Source: Hyphomonadaceae bacterium
GTDB lineage: Bacteria; Pseudomonadota; Alphaproteobacteria; Caulobacterales; Aquidulcibacteraceae
Assembly: GCA_022841905.1 (NCBI GenBank)
Contig: JALHQO010000002.1
Coordinates: forward strand, 124,001 to 188,000
Length of the DNA: 64,000 nucleotides
Direction of reading: 5' to 3'
The position numbers were made by a program, and so were the translations under genes. Every line of letters begins with the position of its first letter. Position 1 is the first letter of the stretch. Of the stretch, positions 46,767 through 55,945 are shown one piece after another. A model generated the notes under the pieces. That model was not told the origin of the DNA. It made no database searches and saw only the letters and a list, made by a program, of their open reading frames with translations.

Positions 46767-48623
46767 TTAAGCGCGCTGGGTCGTCGTCCAGTCAGACATG
46801 ATCTGCTCGAGCACGGTGAGCGGCACCGCGCCATTGGCGAGCATGGTGTCGTGGAAGCCCTTCAGATCGAAGCGCGCGCCGAGCGTTGCGCGCGATGCGT
46901 CACGCATGCGGTTAATGGCTTGGCGGCCGACCATGTAGCTGCAGGCCTGGCCCGGCCATACGCAATAGCGCTCGATCTCGGTGGTGACGGAGCTTTCCTG
47001 ATCGCCGGTCGCTTCCATCATCGATTGGATCGCTTGCTCGCGGCTCCAGCGCAGATGATGGATGCCGGTGTCGACGACGAGACGTGAGGCGCGGAACGTC
47101 ATTGATTGCAGATAGCCCAAGCGGCCGAGCGGATCAGTGGCGTAGACGCCGAGTTCGTCAGCCAGTTGTTCGGCATAGAGTCCCCAGCCTTCACTAAAGG
47201 CCGAGAAGCCCAACATGGCGCTGCGGATGAAGGGGATCGAGCCGGACTCTTGCTGGATCGAAATCTGCCAGTGATGGCCCGGAACGCCTTCGTGATAGTT
47301 CAGCGTCGGCAGTGTGAACTTCGGCCACTCGGCCGTGTTGCGCAGATTGATGTAGTAGGCGCCGGGGCGCGAGCCATCGAGCGCGGCGCGCTGATAATAG
47401 CCGCCCGGCGCCCCCGCCTCCGACGTCGGCGGCACGCGGCGAATTTCGAGCTGCGCTTGCGCCAGCGTGTTGAACGCTTGCGGCATCAGCGATTCGATGT
47501 GGCGGGTTTGCGTGTTGAGGTCGGCAAGGATTTGCGTGCGGCCTTCGTCCGTATTGGGATAAAGCTGATCCGGGCGGCGCGAGATTTCCTGCACGCGCGC
47601 CGCAACGCTGCCGCGGGTCAGGCCTTGGCCGCGCAAAATCCCATCCATCTCGCTATTGAGCGAGGCGATGAGCTCGAGGCCCATGTTGTGGATCTCTTGC
47701 GGCGACATGGTCGTCGTGGTGCGGCTGCGCAGCGATGCTGCGTACATTTCAGCACCTTGCGGCAAGCGCCAAATGCCGGCGTCATGCACCGCGCGCGGCC
47801 GCACGGTGCGCAGAGCCTCGATCTGGCGGCGATAGGCCGGGAACACCGTGTCGCGCACCAAGGCTTCAGCGCGCGAAACGTAAGAGGCGCGGTCCGCCTC
47901 GGGGATTTCCGCGACCGCCGGTAAACGGCGCACCAAGGTTTGAACCAGCACGGTTTCAGCTGGCGCGCGCGATGAGAAGCCTTCGAGCGACGCCAGCGCG
48001 CCATCGATGGCAAAATCCGGGGGGATGACGCCAGCGGCCGCGTCCTCGGCGATGATGAGCGTTTCTTGATCGAGCTGGCCGGCGAAGCCGCTCAAGCGGG
48101 CGAGATAAGCGTCGGCTTCATCGCGCGTGCGCAGCGGGTGTTGCGCGTCGAGGAAATCCGGGCCGTTGCGATAGGCGCCGGTCAGCTGGGTGACGACATA
48201 GGGCGAGCCCGCGCCGCCACCGACTTCGAACGCCGAATTGGCGAGGCTGTTTTCCCATGCGGTGGCGACGACGTCGTAGGTCACCTGGTCACGCGCCGGC
48301 AGGCTGGCGCGGTTGATGGCGCGCAGCTCAGCCAGTGCGGCTTGCTGTAGCGCGCGGCCTTCGCGGCCGGCGGCTTTCGAGAGATCGCTGACCTTATCGA
48401 TGTGGCGATAGCCGGCGCGCTCTTCGCTCAGACCCAAGCTGGTGCAGCGTTCCGGCGAGCGGCGCAGTGAAGTTTGGACGGCGCGATCGAGTAGTGCGGT
48501 GAGTTGGGCGCTTAGCTCTCCAGCGGTGGGGGTGGGGGTCGGCCCCGCAGGCGTGGCGCAACCGGTGAGCAGAGCCGTGCTCGCGGCGCCGGCGGCGAGA
48601 AAGTCGCGTCGTGAAAAGCGCAT
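46767..48623 (-). CDS. DUF885 family lipoprotein, putative metallopeptidase
   Basis: 618 residues. Tat-type signal (SRRDFLAAG) with a lipobox LLTGC. Mature part is a DUF885 helical protein with a zinc-peptidase-like motif LNYHEGVPGHHWQ (about residue 430) and SEGWGLYAEQL. Such proteins are thought to be M32-like peptidases, acting here in the periplasm or on the outer membrane. The start at 48623 has GGGGAC 6 bases upstream. Confidence 0.88.
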   Translation of the reverse strand: MRFSRRDFLAAGAASTALLTGCATPAGPTPTPTAGELSAQLTALLDRAVQTSLRRSPERCTSLGLSEERAGYRHIDKVSDLSKAAGREGRALQQAALAELRAINRASLPARDQVTYDVVATAWENSLANSAFEVGGGAGSPYVVTQLTGAYRNGPDFLDAQHPLRTRDEADAYLARLSGFAGQLDQETLIIAEDAAAGVIPPDFAIDGALASLEGFSSRAPAETVLVQTLVRRLPAVAEIPEADRASYVSRAEALVRDTVFPAYRRQIEALRTVRPRAVHDAGIWRLPQGAEMYAASLRSRTTTTMSPQEIHNMGLELIASLNSEMDGILRGQGLTRGSVAARVQEISRRPDQLYPNTDEGRTQILADLNTQTRHIESLMPQAFNTLAQAQLEIRRVPPTSEAGAPGGYYQRAALDGSRPGAYYINLRNTAEWPKFTLPTLNYHEGVPGHHWQISIQQESGSIPFIRSAMLGFSAFSEGWGLYAEQLADELGVYATDPLGRLGYLQSMTFRASRLVVDTGIHHLRWSREQAIQSMMEATGDQESSVTTEIERYCVWPGQACSYMVGRQAINRMRDASRATLGARFDLKGFHDTMLANGAVPLTVLEQIMSDWTTTQRA

Positions 48624-48701
48624 TGTCAGTGTCCCCACAAATGATCTGGCGAGGATACTATAGGCTGGCGGCTGCAGGACAAATCGCTTGCGACCAAGGG
48701 C

Positions 48702-49490
48702 TCAGAGCTTGAGGCCCGCGACCACTGGAACATGATCGCTCGGGCGCTCCCAGGAGCGGCAGGGAACGTGAATGTGGAAGGCTTCGGCTTGTGAGGTCAC
48801 AGCAACATCGCTGGTGGCCCAGATGTGATCGAGGCGGCGGCCGCGATTGTTCCTGGTCCAATCGGGGCTGCGATAGCTCCACCAGGTGAAGAGCTTTTCC
48901 GGATCGGGCCGATGCAAGCGCGCCAGATCGACGAAGCCGCCGAGATCGCGCACGGCGTTCAGCCGATCAGTCTCGCCCGGCGTGTGCGAGACGACGTTGA
49001 GCAATTGTTTGTGGCTCCAGACATCGAACTTGCCTGGCGCCACGTTGAGATCGCCGACGAGCACGGTGGGCGTCAGCCCTTTGCGCTTTTTGTAGAGGCG
49101 CTTCATGCGGTCGAGCACGTCGAGCTTGTGGACGAATTTGGGGTTGGTCATTTCCGGTTCGTCAGCGCCGGCGGGCACATAGAGACTATGGATCTCGATG
49201 CCTTCGATGTTGGCGGCGGCGATGCGGGCTTCGCTCTTGGGGCAGATCTTTGGGGCTTCGACCGGTTCGAGCTTTAGCTTCGAGACGATGGCGACGCCGT
49301 GCCAGCCTTTTTGGCCGACGACGTGGATATGTTTGTAGCCGGCGGCCTTGAACGCCTTGGCGGGAAACTCGCCGTCGCGGCATTTGATTTCTTGCAGGCA
49401 CAGCACATCGGGCTTCGCGTCGGCCAGGAAGCGGCACACGGTTTCTATGCGCAGGCGGACGGAATTGATGTTCCAGGTGGCGATTTTCAT
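48702..49490 (-). CDS. xthA: Exodeoxyribonuclease III
   Basis: 262 residues. AP endonuclease/3'-exonuclease of the Xth family. Motifs: ATWNINSVRLR, LCLQEIKCRD (metal-binding Glu), SLYVPAGADE, VLVGDLNVAP (catalytic Asp/Asn) and the terminal SDHVPV with catalytic His. The start at 49490 (MKIATWNINS) is the family start. lolA is upstream, the common ftsK-lolA-xthA order apart from an insertion between ftsK and lolA. Confidence 0.95.
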   Translation of the reverse strand: MKIATWNINSVRLRIETVCRFLADAKPDVLCLQEIKCRDGEFPAKAFKAAGYKHIHVVGQKGWHGVAIVSKLKLEPVEAPKICPKSEARIAAANIEGIEIHSLYVPAGADEPEMTNPKFVHKLDVLDRMKRLYKKRKGLTPTVLVGDLNVAPGKFDVWSHKQLLNVVSHTPGETDRLNAVRDLGGFVDLARLHRPDPEKLFTWWSYRSPDWTRNNRGRRLDHIWATSDVAVTSQAEAFHIHVPCRSWERPSDHVPVVAGLKL

Positions 49491-49517
49491 GGGGCGGTTC
49501 TGCCGTGCGCCGGGGCG

Positions 49518-49558
49518 CAAATGAAAGAGGCCCGATCGCATTCAGCGACCGGGCCTCC
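49518..49558 (-). terminator. Rho-independent terminator after lolA
   Basis: On the minus strand GAGGCCCGGTCGC pairs with GCGATCGGGCCTC around ATTCA-type loop (49527-49557), followed by TTTCATTTG. It separates lolA from xthA. Confidence 0.75.
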
Positions 49559-49763
49559 AGAGCGCCTTGAGGGGACGCATATCGCCGGCAGGGGATGTCC
49601 GGCTTTGCGGGCGCCGCGCTGGATCTGTCAGCGGGGGGGGACGACGCGACCCAGGGGGATGTGCGGCGACCGCTGCGTTGTATGTACGCCACAGACCCAA
49701 AAAAATCAAGGACCAGCTGGTGTAAGCACTTGCCACTTCGCGCGGCTTTTGAATGTGCGCAAC

Positions 49764-50402
49764 CTAGCGCCGCCCTGGCCGCCCGCTCTCCAGCATGTCT
49801 TCGAGACGGAAGAGCGCGCGATTGAAGCTGGCAGGCTGCGTAATGTCGGAGAGCGTGATGCGGGTGCGGGCGCCGGTGGCATCGATCACGTCCCACGAGC
49901 GCAGCTCTGCGCCGTCGCCGAAAAACTGCAGCACGATCTGGCCATCGGTTTGGCCGCCGCGATCACTGCACGTCACCATCAACCACGGCCCCGCCTGCGA
50001 AACCCGCAGCACGCGCGCATTGCGTTCGAGATCGACGGTTGCGCCCAGAATAATGTTGAGCGGCGTGGAGCGCAGCGGCGTGCGTTCTGTGGTGCGCAAT
50101 TCGGTGTCGCGCAACGCCACCACGCTGCCATCGGACACGACCAGCATCGTCGCCGGCGGATCGTATTCGAAGCGCATGCGGCCTGGCCGCTGGATATAGA
50201 CGGTGCCGCTGGCGCGGCCGCCGCCGGGGGAAGCTTGCATGAAACGCGCTTGCAGGCGCTGGAAGCTGTTCAGCGTGCGGTTGGCGCGGGCAAGGCCGGC
50301 GGCGCGATCAGCCCCGGCGAGCACGACGGGGGCGGTTTGCGCATAAGCGGCCGGCGCCAGCGCCAGGGCGCCAAGGCCCATCAGGATGGAACGTCTTTTC
50401 AT
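49764..50402 (-). CDS. lolA: Outer-membrane lipoprotein carrier protein LolA
   Basis: 212 residues. Periplasmic chaperone carrying lipoproteins from LolCDE to LolB. Signal peptide ending PAAYAQ, then LARANRTLNSFQRLQARFMQ, GTVYIQRPGRMRFEYDPP and TRITLSDITQPASFNRALF. Start at 50402 (MKRRSILMG) chosen; Met codons at 50411 and 50426 are possible. The 49559-49763 spacer shows no gene. Confidence 0.92.
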   Translation of the reverse strand: MKRRSILMGLGALALAPAAYAQTAPVVLAGADRAAGLARANRTLNSFQRLQARFMQASPGGGRASGTVYIQRPGRMRFEYDPPATMLVVSDGSVVALRDTELRTTERTPLRSTPLNIILGATVDLERNARVLRVSQAGPWLMVTCSDRGGQTDGQIVLQFFGDGAELRSWDVIDATGARTRITLSDITQPASFNRALFRLEDMLESGRPGRR

Positions 50403-50487
50403 CGGGCTCATGTGGCCCAAACGCATGGCGGAAAAAAGGGTTCTCTGGGTGCGGCGGTGTGGCGATGGGGTTCAGGTGCGGTTCATC

Positions 50488-50606
50488 GAGGGACTAGGGA
50501 TTAGGGACGAGGGACTAGGGCGTGCGGGTTTAGCCGTGCTGCGCAATCGCAAGCACGCTTCACCCAGTCCCTAGTCCCTCGTCCCTCGTCCCCAATCCCT
50601 AGCCCC
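50488..50606. repeat. Long imperfect inverted repeat of GGGACTAGGG-type units
   Basis: Left arm GAGGGACTAGGGATTAGGG continuing to 50526 and right arm (50552-50606) made of TAGTCCCTCGTCCC-type units; within each arm the 7-13-base unit repeats imperfectly in tandem. The arms can fold into one long hairpin around a GCGTGC/GCACGC step. It lies between lolA and the structured element, at the left edge of the inserted island. Confidence 0.75.
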
Positions 50607-50618
50607 CAAAGTGGGAGG

Positions 50619-51049
50619 CGGGGCGCGCGTGACGCGCGAGGTCGTCTCATAAGGTGCGCCGGTCATCGCTGACCAAGCGCCGCGCGTCAGACGCGCCCCG
50701 TTCGAACCGTTTTTCCCGGCGTGAGACCGAGGAGTTGTTGAACGCCGCTGCGATCGCCCGCAGCTGGCTCGCCTCCGTCACGATGGACTTTTCGGCGCAA
50801 CCCACCATCGATAGATGGCGCCTTGGGGCTTAGCTCCATGCTCGTTTCGCCGGTTCTACGCGCGGGAGCATGCCGAAACTCCCGGACCCTTCGGTTTCAC
50901 TCCCCGAAGGCAGATTGAAGAAGCTCGCTTCGCTTGCGCTTGCGCTCTTCAGCTTTTTCTGGCTTCGCGAAAAATCGCTACGCCACCGCGCCGATCCGCC
51001 TCCACACATCTCAAAGGTTCGGTGCACTTCGAAACCCTCCCGCGTGTGG
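50619..51049 (+). ncRNA. Candidate structured RNA, copy B (homologue of 2811-3151)
   Basis: Non-coding stretch aligning with copy A. Blocks: 5' helix CGGGGCGCG (50619-50627) with CGCGCCCCG (50692-50700) and an inner GGTCA/TGACC hairpin (50661-50674); CCGTTTTTCCCGGCG; GAGGAGTTGTTGAACGC (50729-50745, identical to A); hairpin CCATC/GATGG (50804-50817); CTTAGCTCCATG (50829-50840, identical); TTCGCCGGTTCT (50846-50857, identical); hairpin CGGGAG/CTCCCG (50863-50884); CGGTTTCAC; and terminal CCACAC/GTGTGG (51002-51049) enclosing GGTT/AACC. An extra 75 or so bases (about 50915-50990) are absent from A. Role unknown. Confidence 0.6.
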
Positions 51050-51166
51050 GATGAGCCAAGGATAAGCGCGGGCTTGGGGGTGTGGGATAGATTTTTTGTT
51101 GGCGCAGGAATTTCAAGCGCGGGGCGGGGGTTTGGTGTGGGATAGGGGGCGCCACTCAGCTTTGAG

Positions 51167-52373
51167 TTAGGCAGCCCACCTAACACTCGCACGTTTCCCG
51201 CGGCGCTCACCGGGATGGTCTTCATGATCGGAGACCAAAGACAGGAATGCTTTGGGCACCTTCTTCGTGCGCTCTTCGGGAGGCGGCGCTGCGGACGCGA
51301 TTCGCAAGAGCTTTGTTGACGTCTCCGCGCTCCGACCAAGCACGACACCGATTTCTCGAGCGATTGTTTCTGCGAGTAAGCTCGGGACCGCGTTGCCGAT
51401 TAGTCGCTGCGCATCGCTGATGCGAAGCGAGCTGTAAGACAAGTCGTCCGGGAACGATTGCAGGCGCCCCATCTCGTGGGCCGAAAGTCTTCGATTTTTC
51501 CAATGGAACGGGCCTGTCGCCGGGCCGGATTGCGCTTGAATCGTCCACCATGGGAGGCGCTTGGAAAGTTTCAACAAGAAGGACCAATAGCGGGTGCGCC
51601 AGCCGAACAGAGGCATGCCGCCGCCTCGTGGCGTATGCCACAGGTAATTTTGACCTGGAGGGAAGCAATTCCGCCCACTTTCCCCGCATCCGAAGTTCGT
51701 GCTCGTGGTCGGGGTCTTCTAAGTCGGCGAGTGCGTCCCAAGCAGTTCGCCACTCTTGAAGCCCGAGAAGCGACGCCTGGTCACTGCGAGCATGGGTCGG
51801 AGTTGGAAACTTGAAGTCCGAGCTGTCACGAAATCCGATTAGAAACGCTCGCTCTCGCGCCTGAGGCGCTCCGAAGTCCGCTGCATTGAGCACTCGCAAA
51901 GCCACGCTATAAGAGGATCCGGTTTCCTGGTTTATTGCCTCGATTCCGCGCAACAGAGCATTCAATCCCTCCGACTTCCCTTTGAATGTAAGCCCGTGGA
52001 CGTTTTCTCAGAGGAATGCGCGCGGCTGCGTGTCGCGGAGCACTCGGAGATAAGCCATAAGGGTGTCTGCGCGCGGATCATCTAACCGCCGAGCATCGCC
52101 CGACGCCCAATAGCCTGATTTCGAAAACGGCTGGCAGGGTGGTCCGCCGATCAAGACGTCGGCCTCTCCAACTTTGAAGTTTGCTTGTCGCAAAATCTCT
52201 TCGGAGCTGAAGCCGTGGATGTCGCCCTCTAGCACAGCCCATTCAGGTCGATTCCGCCTAACGGTTGAGCATGCGATCGGATCATACTCGACTGCGACAC
52301 GCGTCTCGAAACCTGCGGCTTCAAATCCGAAGTCCAATCCGCCGATGCCGGTGTAAAGGCTAATCGCAGACAT
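51167..52373 (-). pseudogene. DNA (cytosine-5) methyltransferase, disrupted by a stop codon and a frameshift
   Basis: All C5-methyltransferase motifs are present but in broken frames. The N-terminal part begins MSAISLYTGIGGLDFGFEAAG (motif I) and has GGPPCQPFS with the catalytic Cys. An in-frame TGA (52008-52010) falls just before ENVHG (motif VI). Translation resumes in the same frame through QARERAFLIG (motif VIII). A frameshift near 51656 then moves the reading to the next frame (GQNYLWHTPRGGGMPLFG) up to GNAVPS (motif X); about 8 bases appear deleted. Repaired length would be about 400 residues, normal for the family. An extended start at 52442 is possible. Divergent from the nuclease gene at 52639. 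Confidence 0.88.
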
Positions 52374-52638
52374 CGGCTTTGACGCCTTTGGCTTCTTTTG
52401 CCTTACAACCAATGGCGCCGACGACACACGCTTCCTTGGCACGCTGTTTCCTCGAGGCGAATCGCTTGGAACGCAAGCGGAACAAAGCGTACTTGGCGAG
52501 TGATGAAAAGGCCTCTAATCGGCGCGCAGGGGGAATAATGGAGCCTACTGCAGACAGCGTAGTTGGATGGCTTCGCGTAGCGTGCGCGTCGCATGAACTC
52601 ATGCCCCTGGCCGTCTTGACGGCAAAGGGCGACGACAA

Positions 52639-53286
52639 GTGGCCTTTGACCGCCGCGAACGAAACCGAATTCGGGCAGCGCTGGAGAAGGCGAAGCGCTT
52701 GGTGCCGCTTCCCAAGGAGCCGGCCGCGCCCGCGAATGTTCTCGAGGTCTCGGTGATCGATTATTTGCTGGATGCGCTTCGCGCGGAAACGAAGGCAACC
52801 GTCGTGCGCGGAACTGAGCGAGGCTATCCGGATTTGGAAATTTCGCTCGATGGAAAATACTTTGCCGTCGATTTTAAAGCAGCGCGCCGAAACAAGGCTA
52901 AAACCCAAACTGAAAGTCGTATAACGCTCTGCACTGGGAATACGTACTTTCGTTATCCGCAGTTGCACTGGCCAAACACTTTTAGACCATTTCGGGAATA
53001 TGCGGCGCACATCGAAGTGCTCGCAATTTACACCCTAAATACGCAGTCAACGTGGCGCGTGGATGATCTTGAGTTTATCGTTGGGCAGATGTGGCGTTTT
53101 GGTTCGCGGCAACGATCATCGACAGCGCGAGAATATGTTGGCGCTGTGCTGTCACTCAACGATCTGCGCTCGGAGAAAGGCGATTTCGCCACCGAGGATG
53201 AATTCCTAAAGTTTTGGAGAAAGTATCCCTTCAAAATAGGACGGACGGTTCAGCAGCAGCTCGACAAGCTACTCAAGAACAGCTGA
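52639..53286 (+). CDS. EcoRV-like type II restriction endonuclease
   Basis: 215 residues, intact. The catalytic signature RGYPDLEISLDGKYFAVDFK gives P64-D65, then D78-F79-K80, the PD-(D/E)xK pattern. Flanking sequence resembles EcoRV: the region after the active site with a YPF/RPFREYAAHIEV-type turn, and a C-terminal ATEDEFLKFWRKYP close to the EcoRV SEDEFLDYWRNY. Recognition site is unknown. GTG start at 52639 with AAGGG upstream. Base composition is AT-richer than neighbours, suggesting transfer. Its presumed partner methyltransferase is broken. Confidence 0.75.
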   Translation: MAFDRRERNRIRAALEKAKRLVPLPKEPAAPANVLEVSVIDYLLDALRAETKATVVRGTERGYPDLEISLDGKYFAVDFKAARRNKAKTQTESRITLCTGNTYFRYPQLHWPNTFRPFREYAAHIEVLAIYTLNTQSTWRVDDLEFIVGQMWRFGSRQRSSTAREYVGAVLSLNDLRSEKGDFATEDEFLKFWRKYPFKIGRTVQQQLDKLLKNS

Positions 53287-55656
53287 TCAATCCTCGTCCA
53301 CCACATCAACCAGAATATCCCGCTTCCCGGCAGCGTTCGCTTCCGAGATGATCCCCGCCTTTTCCATCTTCTCGATCAAAGTGGCGGCGCGGTTGTAGCC
53401 GATCTGTAATCTCCGCTGGAGATAGCTGGTGGACGCTTTGCGGTCGCGGCGGACGATTTCGACGGCGCGTTCGAACAGGCCGTCGCCGTCGCCGCCTTCG
53501 CCGTCGAACAATTCCGGATTGTCGTCGGCGCCGTTTTCGTTCGGCTCTTGGGTGACGTCGGTGCGGTATTGCGGCTGGCCTTGCTCTTTCAGCATGGCGA
53601 CGACGCGTTCGACTTCGGCGTCGGTCACGAAGGGGCCGTGCAGACGGCGGATGCGGCCGCCGCCGGCCATGAACAGAAGGTCGCCCATGCCGAGCAATTG
53701 TTCGGCGCCTTGTTCGCCGAGGATGGTGCGGCTGTCGATCTTCGAGGTGACCTGGTAGGAGATGCGGGTCGGGAAGTTGGCCTTGATCGTGCCGGTGATG
53801 ACGTCGACCGAGGGGCGTTGCGTCGCCATGATGACGTGGATGCCGGCGGCGCGCGCCATTTGCGCCAGACGCTGCACGGCGGCTTCGATCTCCTTGCCGG
53901 CCGTGATCATCAGATCGGCCATCTCGTCGATGACGACGACGATGTAGGGCATCGGCTCTAAGGGGAGCTCGCGGGTTTCGTAGATCGGCTCGCCGCTGGT
54001 GGGGTCGAAGCCCGCATGCACGGTGCGCTCGAGGCGCTCGCCGCGCTCCAGCGCATCGCGGACGCGCTCATTATAGCCGGTGATGTTGCGCACGCCGAGC
54101 TTGGACATGCGGCGATAGCGGTCCTCCATCTCGCGCACGGTCCATTTGAGCGCGACGACGGCTTTCTTCGGATCGGTGACGACCGGGTGCAGCAGATGTG
54201 GGATGCCCTCATAGACGCTGAGCTCCAGCATCTTGGGGTCGATCATGATGAAGCGGCACTCATCAGGCGTGTGCTTGTAGAGCAGCGATAAGATCATCGC
54301 ATTGATGCCGACCGATTTGCCCGAGCCGGTGGTGCCGGCGATGAGCAGGTGGGGCATCTTGGTGAGATCGGCGGCGAAGGGGTCGCCTTCGATGGTCTCG
54401 CCGAGCGCCAGCGGCAGATCGCCTTGCGTGCCGGCGAAGCTGGCGGAGTTGAGGAGCGAGCGCAGGAACACGGTTTCGCGCTTGCCGTTGGGCAGTTCAA
54501 TGCCGATGGCGTTGCGGCCGGGGATGACGGCGACGCGCGCGGCGGTGGCGTTCATGGTGCGCGCGATGTCGTCGGAAAGGCCGATGACGCGCGATGATTT
54601 CACGCCGGCGGCGGGCTCGAACTCGAACAAGGTCACGACGGGGCCGGGGCGCGCGGAGAGCACTTCGCCCTGCACGCCGAAGTCGGCGAGCACGGTTTCG
54701 AGTTGGCGGCTCATGGCGTGCAGCGTTTGCGGATCGTGCTGCATGCTGCGCTGCTTCGGCGTCGAGAGCAGATCGGTGTCAGGCAGATCGAACTCGCGGC
54801 CGAAGTGGAACGAGGCGTGCTGCTTTTCCTTCTTCGGCGGACGCGGACGCTCCGGCGCGCGCTCGCGGCGCGGTTCTTCAGCGCGCACGCGTTCGGGGCG
54901 CGGCGCAGGCCGCGGCGGGCGCGGACGCTCGGCTTGCGGGCGCTGGTCGATGAGCGGGCGGGTTTCCTCTTCCGTATCGCGGCGCGCCTTCTCCGAGACG
55001 TAGCCGATGGCGCGCTGCGTAACGGCCGCGCCGCCAACAGCCGCACGGCGCGCAACGTGCGCGGCGTTCTTCACGTCTTCCGCGCGCACCTGGAACGACC
55101 AGCCAATGCTGAGCAAACCACCGATGGCGCAGAGAATGCCGGTCAGCACGTGCGGGAACGGCAGGCCTGGCATCGAAGCGAGACCCGCGATGATGCCGGA
55201 CACCCAATCGCCGATCAGGCCGCCAAAACCAGTCGCCAGCGGCCAGCCTTCCGGCGTCGGGATGATGGCGGCAGCGGCGGCGAGCAGCGTGATGCCGAGA
55301 AAGGCGACGCCAACGCGGCGCTTGTCGATGCGCGCCACCAATTGCCGGCGCATGATGCGCATGATTCCAGCCGCGAGCAGCGCAGCCATGAGCAGAGGCG
55401 CGGCGGCGCCGAAAATCTGGATGGCGAGATCGGCGAGCATGGCGCCGGGGCCGCCGAACAGATTGTGCGTGGCGCCGTTGCTGGCGGTGTTGAGGCTCGG
55501 ATCTTCCGGCGAATAGGTGAGCACCGCGCCCAGGCCGTAAAAGCCGAAGACAGCGCAGCTCACAGAGAGCGCGGCGCGCTTCAACGCCAGGCGCCCGGCG
55601 GCGGACGAAGCGACGGAGGGCGTTCTCGCCCCTTGATGGTAAACGTCGTCAGTCAT
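53287..55656 (-). CDS. ftsK: DNA translocase FtsK
   Basis: 789 residues. Septal DNA pump coordinating segregation with division. About four N-terminal membrane helices (30-190), a Pro/Arg/Glu-rich linker (about 235-285), the alpha and beta motor domains with Walker [14 protein letters not shown] and Walker [14 protein letters not shown], and a C-terminal winged-helix gamma domain ([20 protein letters not shown]) that reads KOPS sequences. Its stop codon directly abuts that of the convergent nuclease gene. The spacer 55657-55890 upstream shows no gene. Confidence 0.97.
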   Translation of the reverse strand: MTDDVYHQGARTPSVASSAAGRLALKRAALSVSCAVFGFYGLGAVLTYSPEDPSLNTASNGATHNLFGGPGAMLADLAIQIFGAAAPLLMAALLAAGIMRIMRRQLVARIDKRRVGVAFLGITLLAAAAAIIPTPEGWPLATGFGGLIGDWVSGIIAGLASMPGLPFPHVLTGILCAIGGLLSIGWSFQVRAEDVKNAAHVARRAAVGGAAVTQRAIGYVSEKARRDTEEETRPLIDQRPQAERPRPPRPAPRPERVRAEEPRRERAPERPRPPKKEKQHASFHFGREFDLPDTDLLSTPKQRSMQHDPQTLHAMSRQLETVLADFGVQGEVLSARPGPVVTLFEFEPAAGVKSSRVIGLSDDIARTMNATAARVAVIPGRNAIGIELPNGKRETVFLRSLLNSASFAGTQGDLPLALGETIEGDPFAADLTKMPHLLIAGTTGSGKSVGINAMILSLLYKHTPDECRFIMIDPKMLELSVYEGIPHLLHPVVTDPKKAVVALKWTVREMEDRYRRMSKLGVRNITGYNERVRDALERGERLERTVHAGFDPTSGEPIYETRELPLEPMPYIVVVIDEMADLMITAGKEIEAAVQRLAQMARAAGIHVIMATQRPSVDVITGTIKANFPTRISYQVTSKIDSRTILGEQGAEQLLGMGDLLFMAGGGRIRRLHGPFVTDAEVERVVAMLKEQGQPQYRTDVTQEPNENGADDNPELFDGEGGDGDGLFERAVEIVRRDRKASTSYLQRRLQIGYNRAATLIEKMEKAGIISEANAAGKRDILVDVVDED

Positions 55657-55890
55657 GTGTTTGGAGCTGCTCGTTTTGGCGCCGCGTTCAAGTTCGCGAC
55701 TTTTGGCCCTCCCGGTAAACGAGCGATGAAGATTCGGCTGCGAACAGGGTTACTCCAGCATTCATGTAACAGTGCAAAAAGACTGCGTTAATTGAGGTAA
55801 ACGCTGCGATCGTGCACGGCGCGCGTAGCCGCTTGCCGGCGCCGTTCGGTGTGGCGCCGATCCGATCCCGTTTCAGCGCCGCAATCAGCC

Positions 55891-55923
55891 AAGGAAAAAG
55901 CGCGGCTCTTGCGAGCCGCGCTT
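55891..55923 (-). terminator. Rho-independent terminator after amtB
   Basis: Perfect 11-bp stem AAGCGCGGCTC/GAGCCGCGCTT (55898-55908 with 55913-55923), loop of 4, followed on the minus strand by TTTTTCC. It begins 22 bases after the amtB stop. Confidence 0.9.
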
Positions 55924-55945
55924 GAGTACAGGGGAGTTCTGCCGA

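Noticed and set aside
50815-51054. 79-codon plus-strand open frame within structured element B
   Set aside because: It overlaps helices conserved with copy A, and no matching frame is maintained in copy A, so the constraint is on RNA, not protein.
52379-52756. 125-codon plus-strand frame spanning the methyltransferase-nuclease spacer
   Set aside because: Overlaps both flanking genes, ends in an Arg-rich shadow of the nuclease frame, and no domain is visible. A small controller protein was considered but no HTH is present.
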